Origin: Metapseudomonas otitidis
GTDB taxonomy: Bacteria; Pseudomonadota; Gammaproteobacteria; Pseudomonadales; Pseudomonadaceae
DNA: 64,000 nt
Reading direction: 5' to 3'
NCBI RefSeq assembly: GCF_900111835.1
Contig: NZ_FOJP01000007.1
Location: forward strand, 186,001-250,000
The notes beneath the pieces are model-generated. The model was not told the origin of the DNA and searched no databases. It saw nothing but the letters and a program-made list of their open reading frames with translations. Positions 1 to 10,635 of the stretch are shown here, one piece after another (the stretch's first letter is position 1; each line of letters opens with the position of its first letter). A program made the position numbers and the translations under genes.

Positions 1-405
1 GTCACCACCATGGCCCTGACACGCTCGACCCAGGAAGTTCGCCTGGGGGATCGTCTTTTCCCCACCGAAGAGCGCTCCATCACCTCGACCTTCATGCCGA
101 GTGCGCCCGACCGCGAGGTCAAAGGGCTAATCCTCGATGTACCTCGAGGTGTGAGCCAGATCGGCCAGTTTGATGTGGTCACCCTGAACAAGGGCAAGCG
201 CGATGGCCTGGCCGAAGGCAACGTACTGGCGGTCTACAAGACCGGCGAAACCGTCCGCGATCGGGTCACCGGTGAGATGGTGAAGATCCCCGACGAGCGT
301 GCCGGCCTGCTGATGGTGTTCCGCACCTACGACAAGCTCAGCTATGGTCTGATTCTCGCGGCGAGTCGCCAGTTGCAGGTGATGGACAAGGTACAAAATC
401 CGTAG
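1..405 (+). CDS. LysM-domain protein, C-terminal part (5' end outside window)
   Basis: The reading frame is open from base 1, so the gene begins upstream and only the last 134 codons are visible. What remains is the C-terminal globular part (RLFPTEERS, then KGLILDVPRGVSQIGQFDVV and a stretch ending DKVQNP). I recognise it as the tail of the LysM peptidoglycan-binding protein that sits just upstream of dprA in pseudomonads (PA0020-like); the LysM repeat itself would be N-terminal and is not in view. The family is envelope-associated and binds cell wall. A terminator follows within 10 bases, so dprA is probably not co-transcribed. Confidence rests mainly on gene order. Confidence 0.75.
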   Translation, partial: VTTMALTRSTQEVRLGDRLFPTEERSITSTFMPSAPDREVKGLILDVPRGVSQIGQFDVVTLNKGKRDGLAEGNVLAVYKTGETVRDRVTGEMVKIPDERAGLLMVFRTYDKLSYGLILAASRQLQVMDKVQNP

Positions 406-413
406 TGCCAATC

Positions 414-440
414 AGCCCCCGCCTAGCGGGGGCTTGTTGT
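414..440 (+). terminator. Rho-independent terminator after the LysM gene
   Basis: Perfect 8-bp stem AGCCCCCG / CGGGGGCT with a 5-base loop (422-426), followed by TGTTGT. It lies 9 bases after the stop codon at 405 and before the dprA ribosome binding site. Confidence 0.8.
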
Positions 441-489
441 ATACAGGGCGGCCAGCCGCGCCATGCGGCACCGGTCAAGGACGAATCCC

Positions 490-1590
490 ATGCCGCCCGC
501 CCTCTCCCCCGCCGAGCTGGAAGCCCGGCTCCGCCTGCACAGCCTCCCCGAAGTCGGCCCTCGCCGTTTTCATACCCTGATCGAAGCCTTCGCCAGCGCC
601 TCTGCCGCGCTCAGCGCCCCGGCTGCCGCCTGGCGCTCCCTCGGCCTGCCGGAAGCCTGTGCCGGCCCGCGCCGGGATGCCGCCATCCGCGAGCGGGCCG
701 CCCATGCGCTGGCCTGGCTGGAAGGGCCGGACTGCCACCTGATCACCTGGGATGATCCGCGCTACCCCGCCCTGCTCGCCGAACTGCCGGACGCCCCGCC
801 GCTGCTCTTCCTCCAGGGCGACCCCGGCCTGCTGGAGACCCCGCAACTGGCCATCGTCGGCAGCCGTCGCGCCTCCGCCGCCGGGCTCGACAACGCCCAC
901 GCCTTCGCCTGTGCCCTGGCTGGCGGAGGGTTCACCATCACCAGCGGCCTTGCCCTGGGCATCGACGGTGCCGCCCACCAGGGCGCGCTGGATGCCAGCG
1001 GCAAGACCATCGCCGTGCTCGGCACCGGCCTGCAGCGGCTCTACCCCCGGCGCCATGCCGGGCTGGCCCGGGACCTGCTGGCCAGGGGCGGCGCCCTGGT
1101 GTCCGAACTGCCCCTGGACTGCCCGCCCCAGGCCGCCAACTTCCCCCGTCGCAACCGCATCATCAGCGGGCTGTCCCTGGGCGTGCTGGTGGTGGAAGCC
1201 AGCCCCTCCAGCGGCTCGCTGATCACCGCCCGGCTGGCCGCCGAACAGGGCCGCGAGGTCTACGCCCTGCCCGGCTCCATCCACCACCCTGGCGCGCGGG
1301 GTTGCCACCAACTGATCCGCGAAGGCGCCGTGCTGGTGGAGACCACCGAGCACATCCTCGAAGCCCTGCGGGGCTGGCAGCAGGTGGCACCGCTCCCAGT
1401 TGCCAAGCCGATCGAAGCCCCCCACCAGCACCCGCTGTTGGACCTGCTGCGCGCCGCCCCCTACAGCAGCGAGGCCCTGGCCCATGCCAGCGGCTGGGAC
1501 CTGCCCCGCGTACTGGCCAGCCTCACCGAACTGGAGCTCGACGGCTGTGTCGCCTGCGAGGCGGGGCGCTGGGTTCATCGCTGCGGGTGA
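490..1590 (+). CDS. dprA: DNA-processing protein DprA (Smf)
   Basis: DprA binds incoming single-stranded DNA and loads RecA during transformation. The 366-residue product has the extended Rossmann fold: GSRRAS at residues 124-129, then [15 protein letters not shown] and the [12 protein letters not shown] signature. A C-terminal winged-helix (DML1-like) region covers roughly the last 60 residues. I chose the ATG at 490 over the in-frame ATG at 463 because AAGGACG lies at proper spacing before 490. tsaC follows 40 bases later, and the pair is conserved downstream of the LysM gene in pseudomonads. Nothing looks damaged, so DprA should be intact. Confidence 0.93.
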   Translation: MPPALSPAELEARLRLHSLPEVGPRRFHTLIEAFASASAALSAPAAAWRSLGLPEACAGPRRDAAIRERAAHALAWLEGPDCHLITWDDPRYPALLAELPDAPPLLFLQGDPGLLETPQLAIVGSRRASAAGLDNAHAFACALAGGGFTITSGLALGIDGAAHQGALDASGKTIAVLGTGLQRLYPRRHAGLARDLLARGGALVSELPLDCPPQAANFPRRNRIISGLSLGVLVVEASPSSGSLITARLAAEQGREVYALPGSIHHPGARGCHQLIREGAVLVETTEHILEALRGWQQVAPLPVAKPIEAPHQHPLLDLLRAAPYSSEALAHASGWDLPRVLASLTELELDGCVACEAGRWVHRCG

Positions 1591-1630
1591 GCCCTGTACA
1601 CTCGCGCCATCGTTTTTCCGGGAGCAGGCG

Positions 1631-2188
1631 ATGGTCAACAAATGGCAGGTTCAACGCGTGGCGCGGATCGTTCGAGAAGGCGGCGTGATCGCCTACCCCA
1701 CCGAAGCGGTGTGGGGCCTGGGCTGTGATCCGTGGAATGCGGACGCGGTCTACCGCTTGCTGGCGCTCAAGGACCGGCCGGTGGAAAAGGGCCTGATCCT
1801 GGTGGCCGACGACATCCAGCAGTTCGACTTCCTCCTCGACGGCCTGCCCGACGCCTGGATCGACCAGCTCACCGCCAGTTGGCCGGGCCCCAACACCTGG
1901 CTGGTGCCCCACCAGGGCCTGCTGCCCGAATGGATCACCGGCCAGCACGACAGCGTCGCCCTGCGCGTCACCGACCACCCCCTGGTGCGCGCCCTGTGCG
2001 CTGAAGTCGGGCCGCTGGTCTCCACCTCCGCCAACCCCGGCGGGCGGCCCGCCGCCATGTCGCGCCTGCGGGTCCAGCAGTACTTCCCCGGCCAACTGGA
2101 CGCCGTGCTCGGCGGCGCCCTGGGGGGCCGCCGCAAGCCCAGCACCATCCGTGACCTGGCCACCGGACGGGTGATCCGCCCCTCCTGA
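1631..2188 (+). CDS. tsaC: Threonylcarbamoyl-AMP synthase TsaC (YrdC/RimN)
   Basis: TsaC makes L-threonylcarbamoyladenylate from threonine, bicarbonate and ATP, the first step of t6A37 modification of ANN-decoding tRNAs in the cytoplasm. The 185-residue length is typical of the short TsaC form without the Sua5 domain. Signature segments are [15 protein letters not shown] near residue 20, [11 protein letters not shown], and STSANPGG near residue 138. The ATG at 1631 is preceded by GGGAGCAGG. It probably shares a transcript with dprA. A double-hairpin terminator region follows, shared with the convergent qor gene. Confidence 0.94.
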   Translation: MVNKWQVQRVARIVREGGVIAYPTEAVWGLGCDPWNADAVYRLLALKDRPVEKGLILVADDIQQFDFLLDGLPDAWIDQLTASWPGPNTWLVPHQGLLPEWITGQHDSVALRVTDHPLVRALCAEVGPLVSTSANPGGRPAAMSRLRVQQYFPGQLDAVLGGALGGRRKPSTIRDLATGRVIRPS

Positions 2189-2196
2189 AGACCGCC

Positions 2197-2239
2197 TCCG
2201 GCCTACAGGCCGGAACAGCCCCGGCACTGGCCGGGGCTG
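2197..2239. terminator. Two back-to-back hairpins between convergent tsaC and qor
   Basis: Hairpin 1 is TCCGGCCT-AC-AGGCCGGA (2197-2214). Hairpin 2 has 10-bp arms CAGCCCCGGC / GCCGGGGCTG (2216-2225 and 2230-2239). Both are perfect and lie between convergent stop codons. T-runs are poor, so termination in both directions is inferred from position and stem strength. Confidence 0.6.
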
Positions 2240-2245
2240 ATGCGT

Positions 2246-3223
2246 TCAGGGCAGCAGCACACTGGAGCCCTGGGTGCGTCGCCCCGCCAGGTCGGCATGG
2301 GCCCGCGACACCTCCGCCAGGGCATAGCGCTGGCCGATCTCCACCCGGATCGCCCCGCTGGCGATCATCCCGAACAGCTCGTCCGCCATCGCCTGCAGGC
2401 GTGCCGGCGTGTCCGCGTAGCCGCCCAGGGTCGGACGGGTGACGAACAGCGAGCCCTTCTGGGCCAGCACCCCCAGGTTGACCCCGGTGACTGGCCCCGA
2501 CGCATTGCCGAAGCTCACCAGCAGCCCGCGCGGCGCCACGCACTCCAGCGAGGTCGCCCAGGTGTCCTTGCCCACCGAGTCGTACACCACCCGGCACTTC
2601 TGCCCATCGGTCAGCTCCAGCACCCGCTGCACCACGTCCTCGCGGCTGCTGTCGATGCACGCCCAGGCGCCCAGCGCCTTGGCCCGCGCGGCCTTATCCG
2701 CCGAGCCGGCGACGCCGATCAGCTTCGCCCCCGCGGCCTTCGCCCACTGGCAGGCGATGGAGCCGACCCCGCCGGCTGCCGCGTGGAACAGCACCATCTC
2801 GCCGGCCTCCAGCGCATGGGTCTGGCGCAGCAGGTACTGCACCGTCAGCCCCTTCAGCAGCACCGCCGCCGCCTGTTCGAAGCCGATGGCATCCGGCAGC
2901 GTCACCAGGTGCCCCTCGGGCAGCACGTGGAACTCCCCGTAGGCGCCCAGCGGGCCCGTGGCGTAGCCCACCCGGTCGCCCACCTTCACCCGTGCCACGC
3001 CCTCGCCCACCGCATCGACCACCCCCGCGCCCTCGCTGCCCAGCCCGGACGGAAAGCCCGGTGCCGGGTACAGGCCGCTGCGGTAGTAGGTCTCGATGAA
3101 GTTCAGGCCGATGGCGTGGTTGCGTACCCGCACCTCGCCCGGCCCGGGCTGTGGCAGCGCCACCTCCGCCAGTTCCAGCACCTCGGGACCGCCGTATCGG
3201 GAAAACTGGATGCGTCTGGGCAT
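2246..3223 (-). CDS. qor: NADPH:quinone oxidoreductase (zeta-crystallin type)
   Basis: Zinc-free medium-chain dehydrogenase/reductase of 325 residues that reduces quinones with NADPH in the cytoplasm. The N-terminal GroES-like domain carries NFIETYYRSGLYP (about 41-53) and GSEGAGVV. The nucleotide-binding domain has AAAGGVGS at 148-155 followed by QWAKAAGAKLIGV. Catalytic zinc cysteines of alcohol dehydrogenases are absent, as expected for QOR. The start is the ATG complementary to 3221-3223. It is convergent with tsaC and divergent from hemF, matching PAO1 order. Confidence 0.93.
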   Translation of the reverse strand: MPRRIQFSRYGGPEVLELAEVALPQPGPGEVRVRNHAIGLNFIETYYRSGLYPAPGFPSGLGSEGAGVVDAVGEGVARVKVGDRVGYATGPLGAYGEFHVLPEGHLVTLPDAIGFEQAAAVLLKGLTVQYLLRQTHALEAGEMVLFHAAAGGVGSIACQWAKAAGAKLIGVAGSADKAARAKALGAWACIDSSREDVVQRVLELTDGQKCRVVYDSVGKDTWATSLECVAPRGLLVSFGNASGPVTGVNLGVLAQKGSLFVTRPTLGGYADTPARLQAMADELFGMIASGAIRVEIGQRYALAEVSRAHADLAGRRTQGSSVLLP

Positions 3224-3272
3224 GGTTCAGGCTCCTGCATGGGAAAGGCCCTCATCCAAGCCTTCCGCTTGA

Positions 3273-4298
<1,026 letters not shown>

Positions 4299-4454
4299 CG
4301 CCCCGCGCCCGGCCAGGCGCGCCGGCCCGGACCCGGCAAGCGCATCCACCGATGTAGACTCCGCCGCTGATCCGGGCCCGCCCTGCCGGGCCTTCCAACG
4401 TGACGCGCCGAAGCGGACTTCCGAACCGCCCCGGCCCTGCCCCAAGGACTTCCC

Positions 4455-5279
4455 ATGGACCGCTACTGCGTCTTCGGCAACCCCATCGGCCACAGCAAGT
4501 CGCCGCTCATCCACCGCCTCTACGCCGAGCAGACCGGCCAGGTGCTGAGCTACGAAGCGGTCCTCGCCCCGCTTGACGACTTCACCGGCTGCGCCCGCGC
4601 CTTCTTCGCCACCGGCCTGGGCGGCAACGTCACCGTGCCCTTCAAGGAGCAGGCCTTCGAACTGGCTGACCAGCTCAGCGCCCGCGCCCAGCGCGCCGGT
4701 GCGGTGAACACCCTGAAGAAGCTCGACGACGGCCGCCTGCTCGGGGACAACACCGACGGCGCCGGGCTGGTCCGCGACCTCACCCGCAACGCCAGGCTGT
4801 CCCTGGCCGGCAAGCGCATCCTCCTGCTGGGCGCCGGAGGGGCCGCGCGCGGGGTGATCGAACCGCTGCTGGCGGAAAAGCCGGCGTCCCTGGTGATCGC
4901 CAACCGCACCGTGGAAAAGGCCGAAGCCCTCGCCCGCCTGTTCGCCGACCTCGGCCCGGTGTCCGCCAGCGGCTTCGACTGGCTGGAAGAACCGGTGGAC
5001 CTGATCATCAACGGCACCTCCGCCAGCCTGGCCGGCGACCTGCCCCCCATCGCCCCCAGCCTCATCCAGCCGCGCCACACCGCCTGCTACGACATGATGT
5101 ATGGCAAGGAACCGACCGCCTTCAACCGCTGGGCCGCCAGCCACGGTGCCGCGCGCACCCTCGACGGCCTCGGCATGCTGGTGGAGCAGGCCGCCGAAGC
5201 CTTCCTGCTGTGGCGTGGCGTGCTGCCCGACAGCGCCCCGGTACTGGCCGAACTGCGTCGCCAGCTCGCCGAGGGCTGA
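4455..5279 (+). CDS. aroE: Shikimate dehydrogenase AroE
   Basis: AroE reduces 3-dehydroshikimate to shikimate with NADPH in aromatic amino acid synthesis. The 274-residue protein has the substrate-binding [12 protein letters not shown] (9-20), catalytic lysine in NVTVPFK (Lys64), the nucleotide-binding [24 protein letters not shown], and the C-terminal [20 protein letters not shown] lies upstream of the ATG. It follows hemF after 156 bases in the same direction. It is chemically linked to the tryptophan genes at 18-20 kb but not adjacent to them. Confidence 0.95.
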   Translation: MDRYCVFGNPIGHSKSPLIHRLYAEQTGQVLSYEAVLAPLDDFTGCARAFFATGLGGNVTVPFKEQAFELADQLSARAQRAGAVNTLKKLDDGRLLGDNTDGAGLVRDLTRNARLSLAGKRILLLGAGGAARGVIEPLLAEKPASLVIANRTVEKAEALARLFADLGPVSASGFDWLEEPVDLIINGTSASLAGDLPPIAPSLIQPRHTACYDMMYGKEPTAFNRWAASHGAARTLDGLGMLVEQAAEAFLLWRGVLPDSAPVLAELRRQLAEG

Positions 5280-5302
5280 GCGACCCCCGGCCTGACGCCG
5301 GG

Positions 5303-6862
5303 CTACGGCTCGATCAGCAGGCCGCTGCCCTCGCCCTCCAGCTTGCGCAGCTCCCGCTCCACCTGCGGGCGGGCCCGGCGCAGCACCAGGCAGCGGCCCT
5401 CCCCGCCCAGGCGACGGGCCTCGTCGTGGAGCAGGCTGACCCCCGCGTAGTCGATGAAATTGACGTGGTGGGCATCCAGCACCAGGCGCCCGGCCTGGCT
5501 CTTCTGGATCAGCCGCTGCAGGTACGGGCAGGCCCCGAAGAAGATCGACCCCTCGATGCGCAGCACCTCCTCCTCACCCTGCCGGGCCTGCAGCACCCGC
5601 GGCTGCGAGGTGCGCTTGAGGTAGAAGAACAGCGACGCCAGCACCCCGGCATAGATGGCCGTCTGCAATTCCAGCAGCAGGGTCGCCGCCAGGGTCAGCG
5701 CCATCACCGCGAACTCCGCCCGGCTCACCCGCCACAGCTGGCGCACCCCGCGCCCGTCCAGCAGGCCCCAGCAGATCATCAGGATGCCGGCGGCCATCGC
5801 CGGCAGCGGGATGTGGCCGATCAGGTCCGCGCCGCCCCACGCGAACAGCGCCACCCACAGCGCCGAGAACACCCCCGCCAGGGGCGAGCCGGCGCCCGCC
5901 TGCAGGTTGAGCCCCGACCGGGTGAAGGAGCCCGCCGACAGGTAGCCGGAAAACCAGGCGCCGACCAGGTTGGACAGCCCCTGGCCACGGGTTTCCTGGT
6001 TCACGTCCAGCACCTGCCCCGAGCGGCTGGCCAGGGCGCGGGCGATGGACAGGCTGGTGACCAGGCCCAACAGCCCGCACGCCACCGCCGACGGCAGCAG
6101 GCGCAGCATGTCCTCGGCATCGAAGCGCAGCGTCGCCAGTGGCGGCAGGCTGCCCTGGAAGGCCGCCACCCGCGCCACCGCGCCGAACGGGCCGGGCAGC
6201 GCCATCACCAGCAGGCTGCCCGCGAGCAGGCCCAGCAGCAGGGCCGGCAGGCGCGGCGCCAGCACCCTCGCCAGAATCGACACGCCGAGGCTCACCCCCG
6301 CCACGGTGAGCGACGGCCCGCGTGCCTCGCCCAGGTGGGCGGCCAGTGCCAGCGCGCTCTGCCAGGCTGTGGCGCGACCCTCCGGCGGCGCCAGGCCGAG
6401 CAGGTTGGGCACCTGCCCCAGGGCGATCACCAACGCCGCACCCAGGGTGAAACCGAGCACCACCGACTGCGAGACGAAGTTCGCCAGGGCGCCGAAGCGC
6501 AGCAGCCCCATGAGGAACTGGAAGGCCCCCGCGAGAAAGGTCAGCAGCAGCACCAGGCCGATGTAGTCCTGGCTGCCCGGCAAGGCCAGGGGGCTGACGC
6601 TGGCCATCAGCACCACCGAGATGGCCGCCGTGGGCCCGCCGATCAGGTGCCGCGACGAGCCCCACAGGCAGGCGACGATCACCGGCACCACGGCGGCATA
6701 CAGCCCATAGGTCGCCGGCAGCCCGGCGATCAGCGCATAGGCGATGGACTGGGGCAGCGCCAGCACCGCCCCGGTCAGCCCCACCAGGGCGTCCCGGCCG
6801 ACGGCCCGGGGGCGCAGGCCGGGTAGCCAGTGGAGGAAGGGGAAGAGACGGGATGGGCGCAT
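5303..6862 (-). CDS. SulP-family anion permease with STAS domain, in the choline-sulfate cluster
   Basis: Inner-membrane SulP transporter of 519 residues. After about 25 residues come 10-12 hydrophobic segments (LTGAVLALPQSIAYALIAG and YGLYAAVVPVIVACLWGSS are typical SulP N-terminal helices). A cytoplasmic STAS domain fills the last ~110 residues (RIEGSIFFGACPYLQ, LDAHHVNFIDYAGVSLL). The start is the ATG complementary to 6860-6862. It lies downstream of betC and choX on the same strand, as PA0029 does in PAO1. It may import choline-O-sulfate or move the sulfate released by BetC. SulP identity is clear; the substrate is inferred from context. Confidence 0.88.
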   Translation of the reverse strand: MRPSRLFPFLHWLPGLRPRAVGRDALVGLTGAVLALPQSIAYALIAGLPATYGLYAAVVPVIVACLWGSSRHLIGGPTAAISVVLMASVSPLALPGSQDYIGLVLLLTFLAGAFQFLMGLLRFGALANFVSQSVVLGFTLGAALVIALGQVPNLLGLAPPEGRATAWQSALALAAHLGEARGPSLTVAGVSLGVSILARVLAPRLPALLLGLLAGSLLVMALPGPFGAVARVAAFQGSLPPLATLRFDAEDMLRLLPSAVACGLLGLVTSLSIARALASRSGQVLDVNQETRGQGLSNLVGAWFSGYLSAGSFTRSGLNLQAGAGSPLAGVFSALWVALFAWGGADLIGHIPLPAMAAGILMICWGLLDGRGVRQLWRVSRAEFAVMALTLAATLLLELQTAIYAGVLASLFFYLKRTSQPRVLQARQGEEEVLRIEGSIFFGACPYLQRLIQKSQAGRLVLDAHHVNFIDYAGVSLLHDEARRLGGEGRCLVLRRARPQVERELRKLEGEGSGLLIEP

Positions 6863-6981
6863 GGGGCGTCGCTGTGGCTCGGTTGCGGGAGCGCGGTCAT
6901 TCGGGAAGGGCAACGCTGCCAGCCCGCCCGGTGGGCGCGGTTTCGACCGTGAAAGCGCCCCGGGCCTGTGAGCGGTCGGGC

Positions 6982-7908
6982 TCAGAGCTTCGCCTTCACC
7001 GCCGCCAGCCCATCGCCGCCCTCGCGGGTGGTCACGCCGTTCAACCAGGCCTCCAGGGCTGCCGGGTTGGCCTTGATCCAGGCCTTCACCGCCGCCTCGT
7101 TGCTGGCCTTGCCGCTCAGCACCTGGTCCATCACGCTGTTTTCCATCACCTGGGTGAACTGCAGGTTGGCCAGCAGCCGGCCCACGTTCGGGCACTGCTG
7201 GGCGTAGCCCTTGCGGGCCAGGGTGTTCACGCTGCCGCTCTCGCCGAAGTAGCGCTCGCCACCCTTCAGGTAGACCAGGTCGTACTGCACGTTCATCGGG
7301 TGCGGCGTCCAGCCGAGGAACACCACGAACTCGTTGCGCTTCACCGCCCGGCCCACCTGCACCAGCATCGCCTGCTCGCTGGACTCCACCAGCTTCCAGT
7401 CGCCCAGGCCGAACTCGTTTGACCGGATCATCTCCTGGATGGAAACGTTGGCCGGCGAGCCGGCGGCGATGCCGTACAGGGTGTGCTTGAACCGCTCGGC
7501 ATGGCTGTCCAGGTCGGCGAAGGTCTTCACCCCGGCCTCGTAGGCGTAGCGCGGCACCGCCAGGGTGTACTCGGTGCCCGTGAGGTTCTCGGCCAGCTTG
7601 TCCACCTCGCCGCTGGCGACGAACCGGTCGTAGTTGCTCTGCTGGGCCGGCATCCAGTTGCCGAGGAAGGCGTCCACCTGGCCCTTCTGCAACCCGGCGA
7701 AGATGATCGGCACCGCCAGGGTCTGGGTCTCGGCGCGGTAGCCCAGCCCGTCCAGCAGCAGGCGTGCCACGCCGTTGGTCACGGCAATGTCGCTCCAGCC
7801 CGGGTCGGCCAGTTTCACCGTGGCGCAGCGGGCGTCCTCGGCCTGCGCCGCCAGGGCCAGGGTGGTGCTCAGCAGGCCGGCGGCCACGGCAGGGATCAGC
7901 GTCTTCAT
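6982..7908 (-). CDS. choX: Choline/betaine ABC transporter substrate-binding protein (ChoX type)
   Basis: Periplasmic binding protein of 308 residues with a Sec signal peptide ending near AALAAQA-ED (about residue 23). The OpuAC-like fold shows DPGWSDIAVTNGVARLLLDGLGY, LGNWMPAQ, YGIAAGSPAN and FLGWTPHPMN; the tryptophans of such segments form the aromatic cage for quaternary ammonium groups in ChoX proteins. It is 10 bases after betC. No cognate permease or ATPase is in the cluster, so it either works with a distant ABC system or feeds the adjacent SulP gene product. Family assignment is firm, exact ligand inferred. Confidence 0.88.
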   Translation of the reverse strand: MKTLIPAVAAGLLSTTLALAAQAEDARCATVKLADPGWSDIAVTNGVARLLLDGLGYRAETQTLAVPIIFAGLQKGQVDAFLGNWMPAQQSNYDRFVASGEVDKLAENLTGTEYTLAVPRYAYEAGVKTFADLDSHAERFKHTLYGIAAGSPANVSIQEMIRSNEFGLGDWKLVESSEQAMLVQVGRAVKRNEFVVFLGWTPHPMNVQYDLVYLKGGERYFGESGSVNTLARKGYAQQCPNVGRLLANLQFTQVMENSVMDQVLSGKASNEAAVKAWIKANPAALEAWLNGVTTREGGDGLAAVKAKL

Positions 7909-7918
7909 GGGGCGGTCC

Positions 7919-9427
7919 TCAGGGTTGGGGGAAGCGCGCGCGGCGCTCCAGGTCGTCCAGGTCGATGTGGTTGCGCATGTACTGCTGGCTGGCGTCGACG
8001 AAGGGCTGGTGGTCCCAGCTGGTCAGCGTGCCCTGGGCCAGGGCCTCGGCGACGAAGCGGCGGCGGCGCTGGCTGGCGAGGGTCGCCTCGGCGATGGCCG
8101 CGACGTTCCAGCGCGCCCGCGCCTCGTCGAGGAAGGTCGCCAGCAGCGCCTGGTGTTCGGCGGAGCCGGCCAGGTTCTCCAGCTCCAGCGGGTCGTTGGC
8201 CAGGTCGAACAGCAGGCACGGGTCCTGCTCCGAGTAGATGAACTTCCACTGCCGGCGACGGATCATCATCAGCGGGCTGGTGGTGCCTTCGGCCATGTAT
8301 TCGCCCAGCACCTCGTCGTGGCCTTCGCGGCCTTCCAGGTGCGGCAGCAGGGAGCGACCGTCCAGCGGCAGGTTCGCCTCCAGGTGGCCGCCGGCCAGTT
8401 CCACCAGGGTCGGCAGCAGGTCCACGGTGGACACCGAGGCCGCCACCCGGCGGGCCGCGAAGCGCGCCGGGGCGTGCACCAGCAGCGGCACCCGGGCGGC
8501 CATCTCGAACCAGTGCATCTTGTACCAGAGGCCCCGCTCCCCAAGCATGTCGCCGTGGTCGCCGGAGAACACCACGAGGGTGTCCTCGGCCAGGCCGCAC
8601 TCGGCCAGGGTCTTCAGCAGCGCGCCGACCTGGTCGTCGACGTAGCTGCAGGCGCCGAAGTAGGCCCGGCGGGCATCGCGGATCTTCGCCTCCGGCAGCG
8701 GCTTGCCCCACAGGTCGATGACCTTCAGCAGGCGCTGGCTGTGGGGGTCCTGCTCGTGGTCGGCGAAGCGCACCCGGGGCATGGGGATCGCCGCTTCGTC
8801 GTGGCGGGCCCAGTAGTCGGCCGGGATGGTGTAGGGGTCGTGGGGGTGGGTCATCGACACCGTCAGGCAGAAGGGCTGGTCCGCCCGCTGGCGCACGTGG
8901 TCGTAGAGGTACTGGCGGGCCTTGAACACCACCTCCTCGTCGAAATCCAGCTGGTTGGTGCGCACGCTCGGCCCGGCCTGCAGCACCGAGGACATGTTGT
9001 GGTACCAGCTCGGGCGCACGTCCGGTTCGTCCCAGTTCACCGCCCAGCCGTAGTCGGCGGGGTAGATGTCGCTGGTCAGGCGCTCCTCGTAGCCGTGCAA
9101 CTGGTCCGGGCCGCAGAAGTGCATCTTGCCCGACAGCGCCGTGCGGTAGCCGAGGCGGCGCAGGTAGTGGGCGTAGGTGGGGATGTCGGCGGGGAACTCG
9201 GCGGCGTTGTCATAGGCGCCGATCTTCGACGGCAGCTGCCCGCTCACCAGGGTGAAGCGCGAGGGGGCGCACAGCGGGCTGTTGCAATAGGCCGAGTCGA
9301 ACACCACGCCCTCGGCGGCCAGGCGTGCCAGGTGCGGCACCTTCAGCGGGGAGGACGGGGTGTAGAAGGGCAGCAGCGGCGCGGCCATCTGGTCGGCCAT
9401 GATGAAGAGGATGTTGGGGCGTTTCAT
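7919..9427 (-). CDS. betC: Choline-sulfatase BetC
   Basis: Hydrolyses choline-O-sulfate to choline and sulfate, feeding glycine betaine synthesis and sulfur supply. It is a type I sulfatase: metal-binding NILFIMADQ near the N terminus, then C-A-P-S-R with Cys53 as the formylglycine precursor, HDPYTIPADYW, FSGDHGDMLGERGLWYKMHWFE and the C-terminal choline-sulfatase region. About 502 residues. An in-frame ATG at 9442 would add five residues (MDKRT); neither start has a clear ribosome site, so I prefer 9427 on family similarity (MKRPNILF). It is first in a betC-choX-sulP transcript divergent from its LysR regulator. Confidence 0.93.
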   Translation of the reverse strand: MKRPNILFIMADQMAAPLLPFYTPSSPLKVPHLARLAAEGVVFDSAYCNSPLCAPSRFTLVSGQLPSKIGAYDNAAEFPADIPTYAHYLRRLGYRTALSGKMHFCGPDQLHGYEERLTSDIYPADYGWAVNWDEPDVRPSWYHNMSSVLQAGPSVRTNQLDFDEEVVFKARQYLYDHVRQRADQPFCLTVSMTHPHDPYTIPADYWARHDEAAIPMPRVRFADHEQDPHSQRLLKVIDLWGKPLPEAKIRDARRAYFGACSYVDDQVGALLKTLAECGLAEDTLVVFSGDHGDMLGERGLWYKMHWFEMAARVPLLVHAPARFAARRVAASVSTVDLLPTLVELAGGHLEANLPLDGRSLLPHLEGREGHDEVLGEYMAEGTTSPLMMIRRRQWKFIYSEQDPCLLFDLANDPLELENLAGSAEHQALLATFLDEARARWNVAAIAEATLASQRRRRFVAEALAQGTLTSWDHQPFVDASQQYMRNHIDLDDLERRARFPQP

Positions 9428-9469
9428 CGTGCGCTTATCCATACCGATGAATTATGCGAGAGTGCTGGC

Positions 9470-9487
9470 GCTGATGATTGCGTCAGC
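9470..9487. promoter_or_regulatory. Dyad in the betC / regulator intergenic region, candidate LysR-type site
   Basis: GCTGA-8-TCAGC inverted repeat (18 bp) lies in the 97-112 base divergent region. A second inverted pair, GCTTATCC (9433-9440) and GGATAAGC (9525-9532), sits near each start. LysR regulators often bind dyads between themselves and a divergent target. Assignment is by position only. Confidence 0.35.
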
Positions 9488-9539
9488 CCTTCGTCCCGGT
9501 AAACCGCACGGGGAGACATGACTCGGATAAGCAAGACTT

Positions 9540-10490
9540 ATGGCAGATTTCCCTGACATCGCCCTCGACCTGCTGCGCGTGTTCGAGGCCGCCGCCCGCC
9601 ACCTCAGCTTCACCGCCGCTGCCGTGGAGCTGGGCACCACCCAGCCGGCGGTGAGCCAGCAGATCCAGCGGCTTGAGAAACAGCTGGCGACCCGGCTGTT
9701 CGACCGCGTCTACCGCGGCATCGAGCTCACCGATGCCGGGCGCGTGCTGTTCCTCCACGTGCAGGAAGGCCTGCAGGCGATCCAGGCCGGCCTGGAGGCC
9801 GTGGGCGCCCGCAGCCAGCACGAGGTGCTGCAGGTGGCCACGGATTTCGCCTTCGCCGCCTACTGGTTGATGCCGCGCCTGCACCGCTTCCATGAAGCCA
9901 ACCCGGACATCGATGTCAGCCTCGTCACCAGCGACCGCACCATGAACATGCTGCGCTCGGAGGTGGACATCGCCATCGCCTTCGGCGACGGCCGCTTCAA
10001 GCACGGCGATGCCCTGCTGCTGTTCCGCGAGGAGGTCTTCCCCATCGCCAGCCCGCGCCTGCTGGCCGGGCGCGCCACGCCGCTGCCGGCCGCCGCGCTG
10101 GCCGAGCTGCCGCTGCTGCACCTGAAGCCGGAGGTGCGCACCCGCTGGTTCGACTGGAGCAGCCTGTTCCGCGAGCTGGGCATCAGCCAGAGCCCGCCCT
10201 CCGGCGCACTGCGCTTCGACAACTACACCCTGCTGATCCAGGCCGCCATCGCCGGCCAGGGCGTCGCCATCGGCTGGCGCTACCTGGTGGACGACCTGCT
10301 GGAGCAGGGCCTGCTCGCCCCGCTGCTGGAAGGCCGGGTGTGCTCGGACCTCGGCTACTACCTGGTCCAGCCCGAGCGCAAACGCCGCGCCCGGCTGATG
10401 AAATGCTTCGTCGACTGGCTGCAGCAGGAGCTGGGCGATGCTGCTCGACAGGCACATCTGATCCGCAATCGCGAGGGCATCGCAATCTGA
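9540..10490 (+). CDS. betR: LysR-type regulator of choline-sulfate utilisation
   Basis: 316-residue LysR regulator. The N-terminal winged helix (residues about 6-65) reads DLLRVFEAAARHLSFTAAAVELGTTQPAVSQQI; the effector-binding domain follows (VATDFAFAAYWLMPRLHRF, FGDGRFKHGD). It is divergent from betC-choX-sulP, the arrangement seen for the choline-sulfate regulator next to betC in other pseudomonads (PA0032-like). It probably activates the cluster in response to choline-O-sulfate or choline. The family is certain; the symbol betR follows usage for this locus and the inducer is inferred. Confidence 0.87.
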   Translation: MADFPDIALDLLRVFEAAARHLSFTAAAVELGTTQPAVSQQIQRLEKQLATRLFDRVYRGIELTDAGRVLFLHVQEGLQAIQAGLEAVGARSQHEVLQVATDFAFAAYWLMPRLHRFHEANPDIDVSLVTSDRTMNMLRSEVDIAIAFGDGRFKHGDALLLFREEVFPIASPRLLAGRATPLPAAALAELPLLHLKPEVRTRWFDWSSLFRELGISQSPPSGALRFDNYTLLIQAAIAGQGVAIGWRYLVDDLLEQGLLAPLLEGRVCSDLGYYLVQPERKRRARLMKCFVDWLQQELGDAARQAHLIRNREGIAI

Positions 10491-10635
10491 GCGCGAAACG
10501 TCTGCAGACCCGAACCATCGTTTGGGCGCCGCTATTATGTGATGCCCGTCACGGGGCGCCGGCCTGAGCGTCATGCAAAGGCCACAACCTTCGCCCATTA
10601 CTGACACACCACCACTCCAAAGAGCGCTGCCCCCA

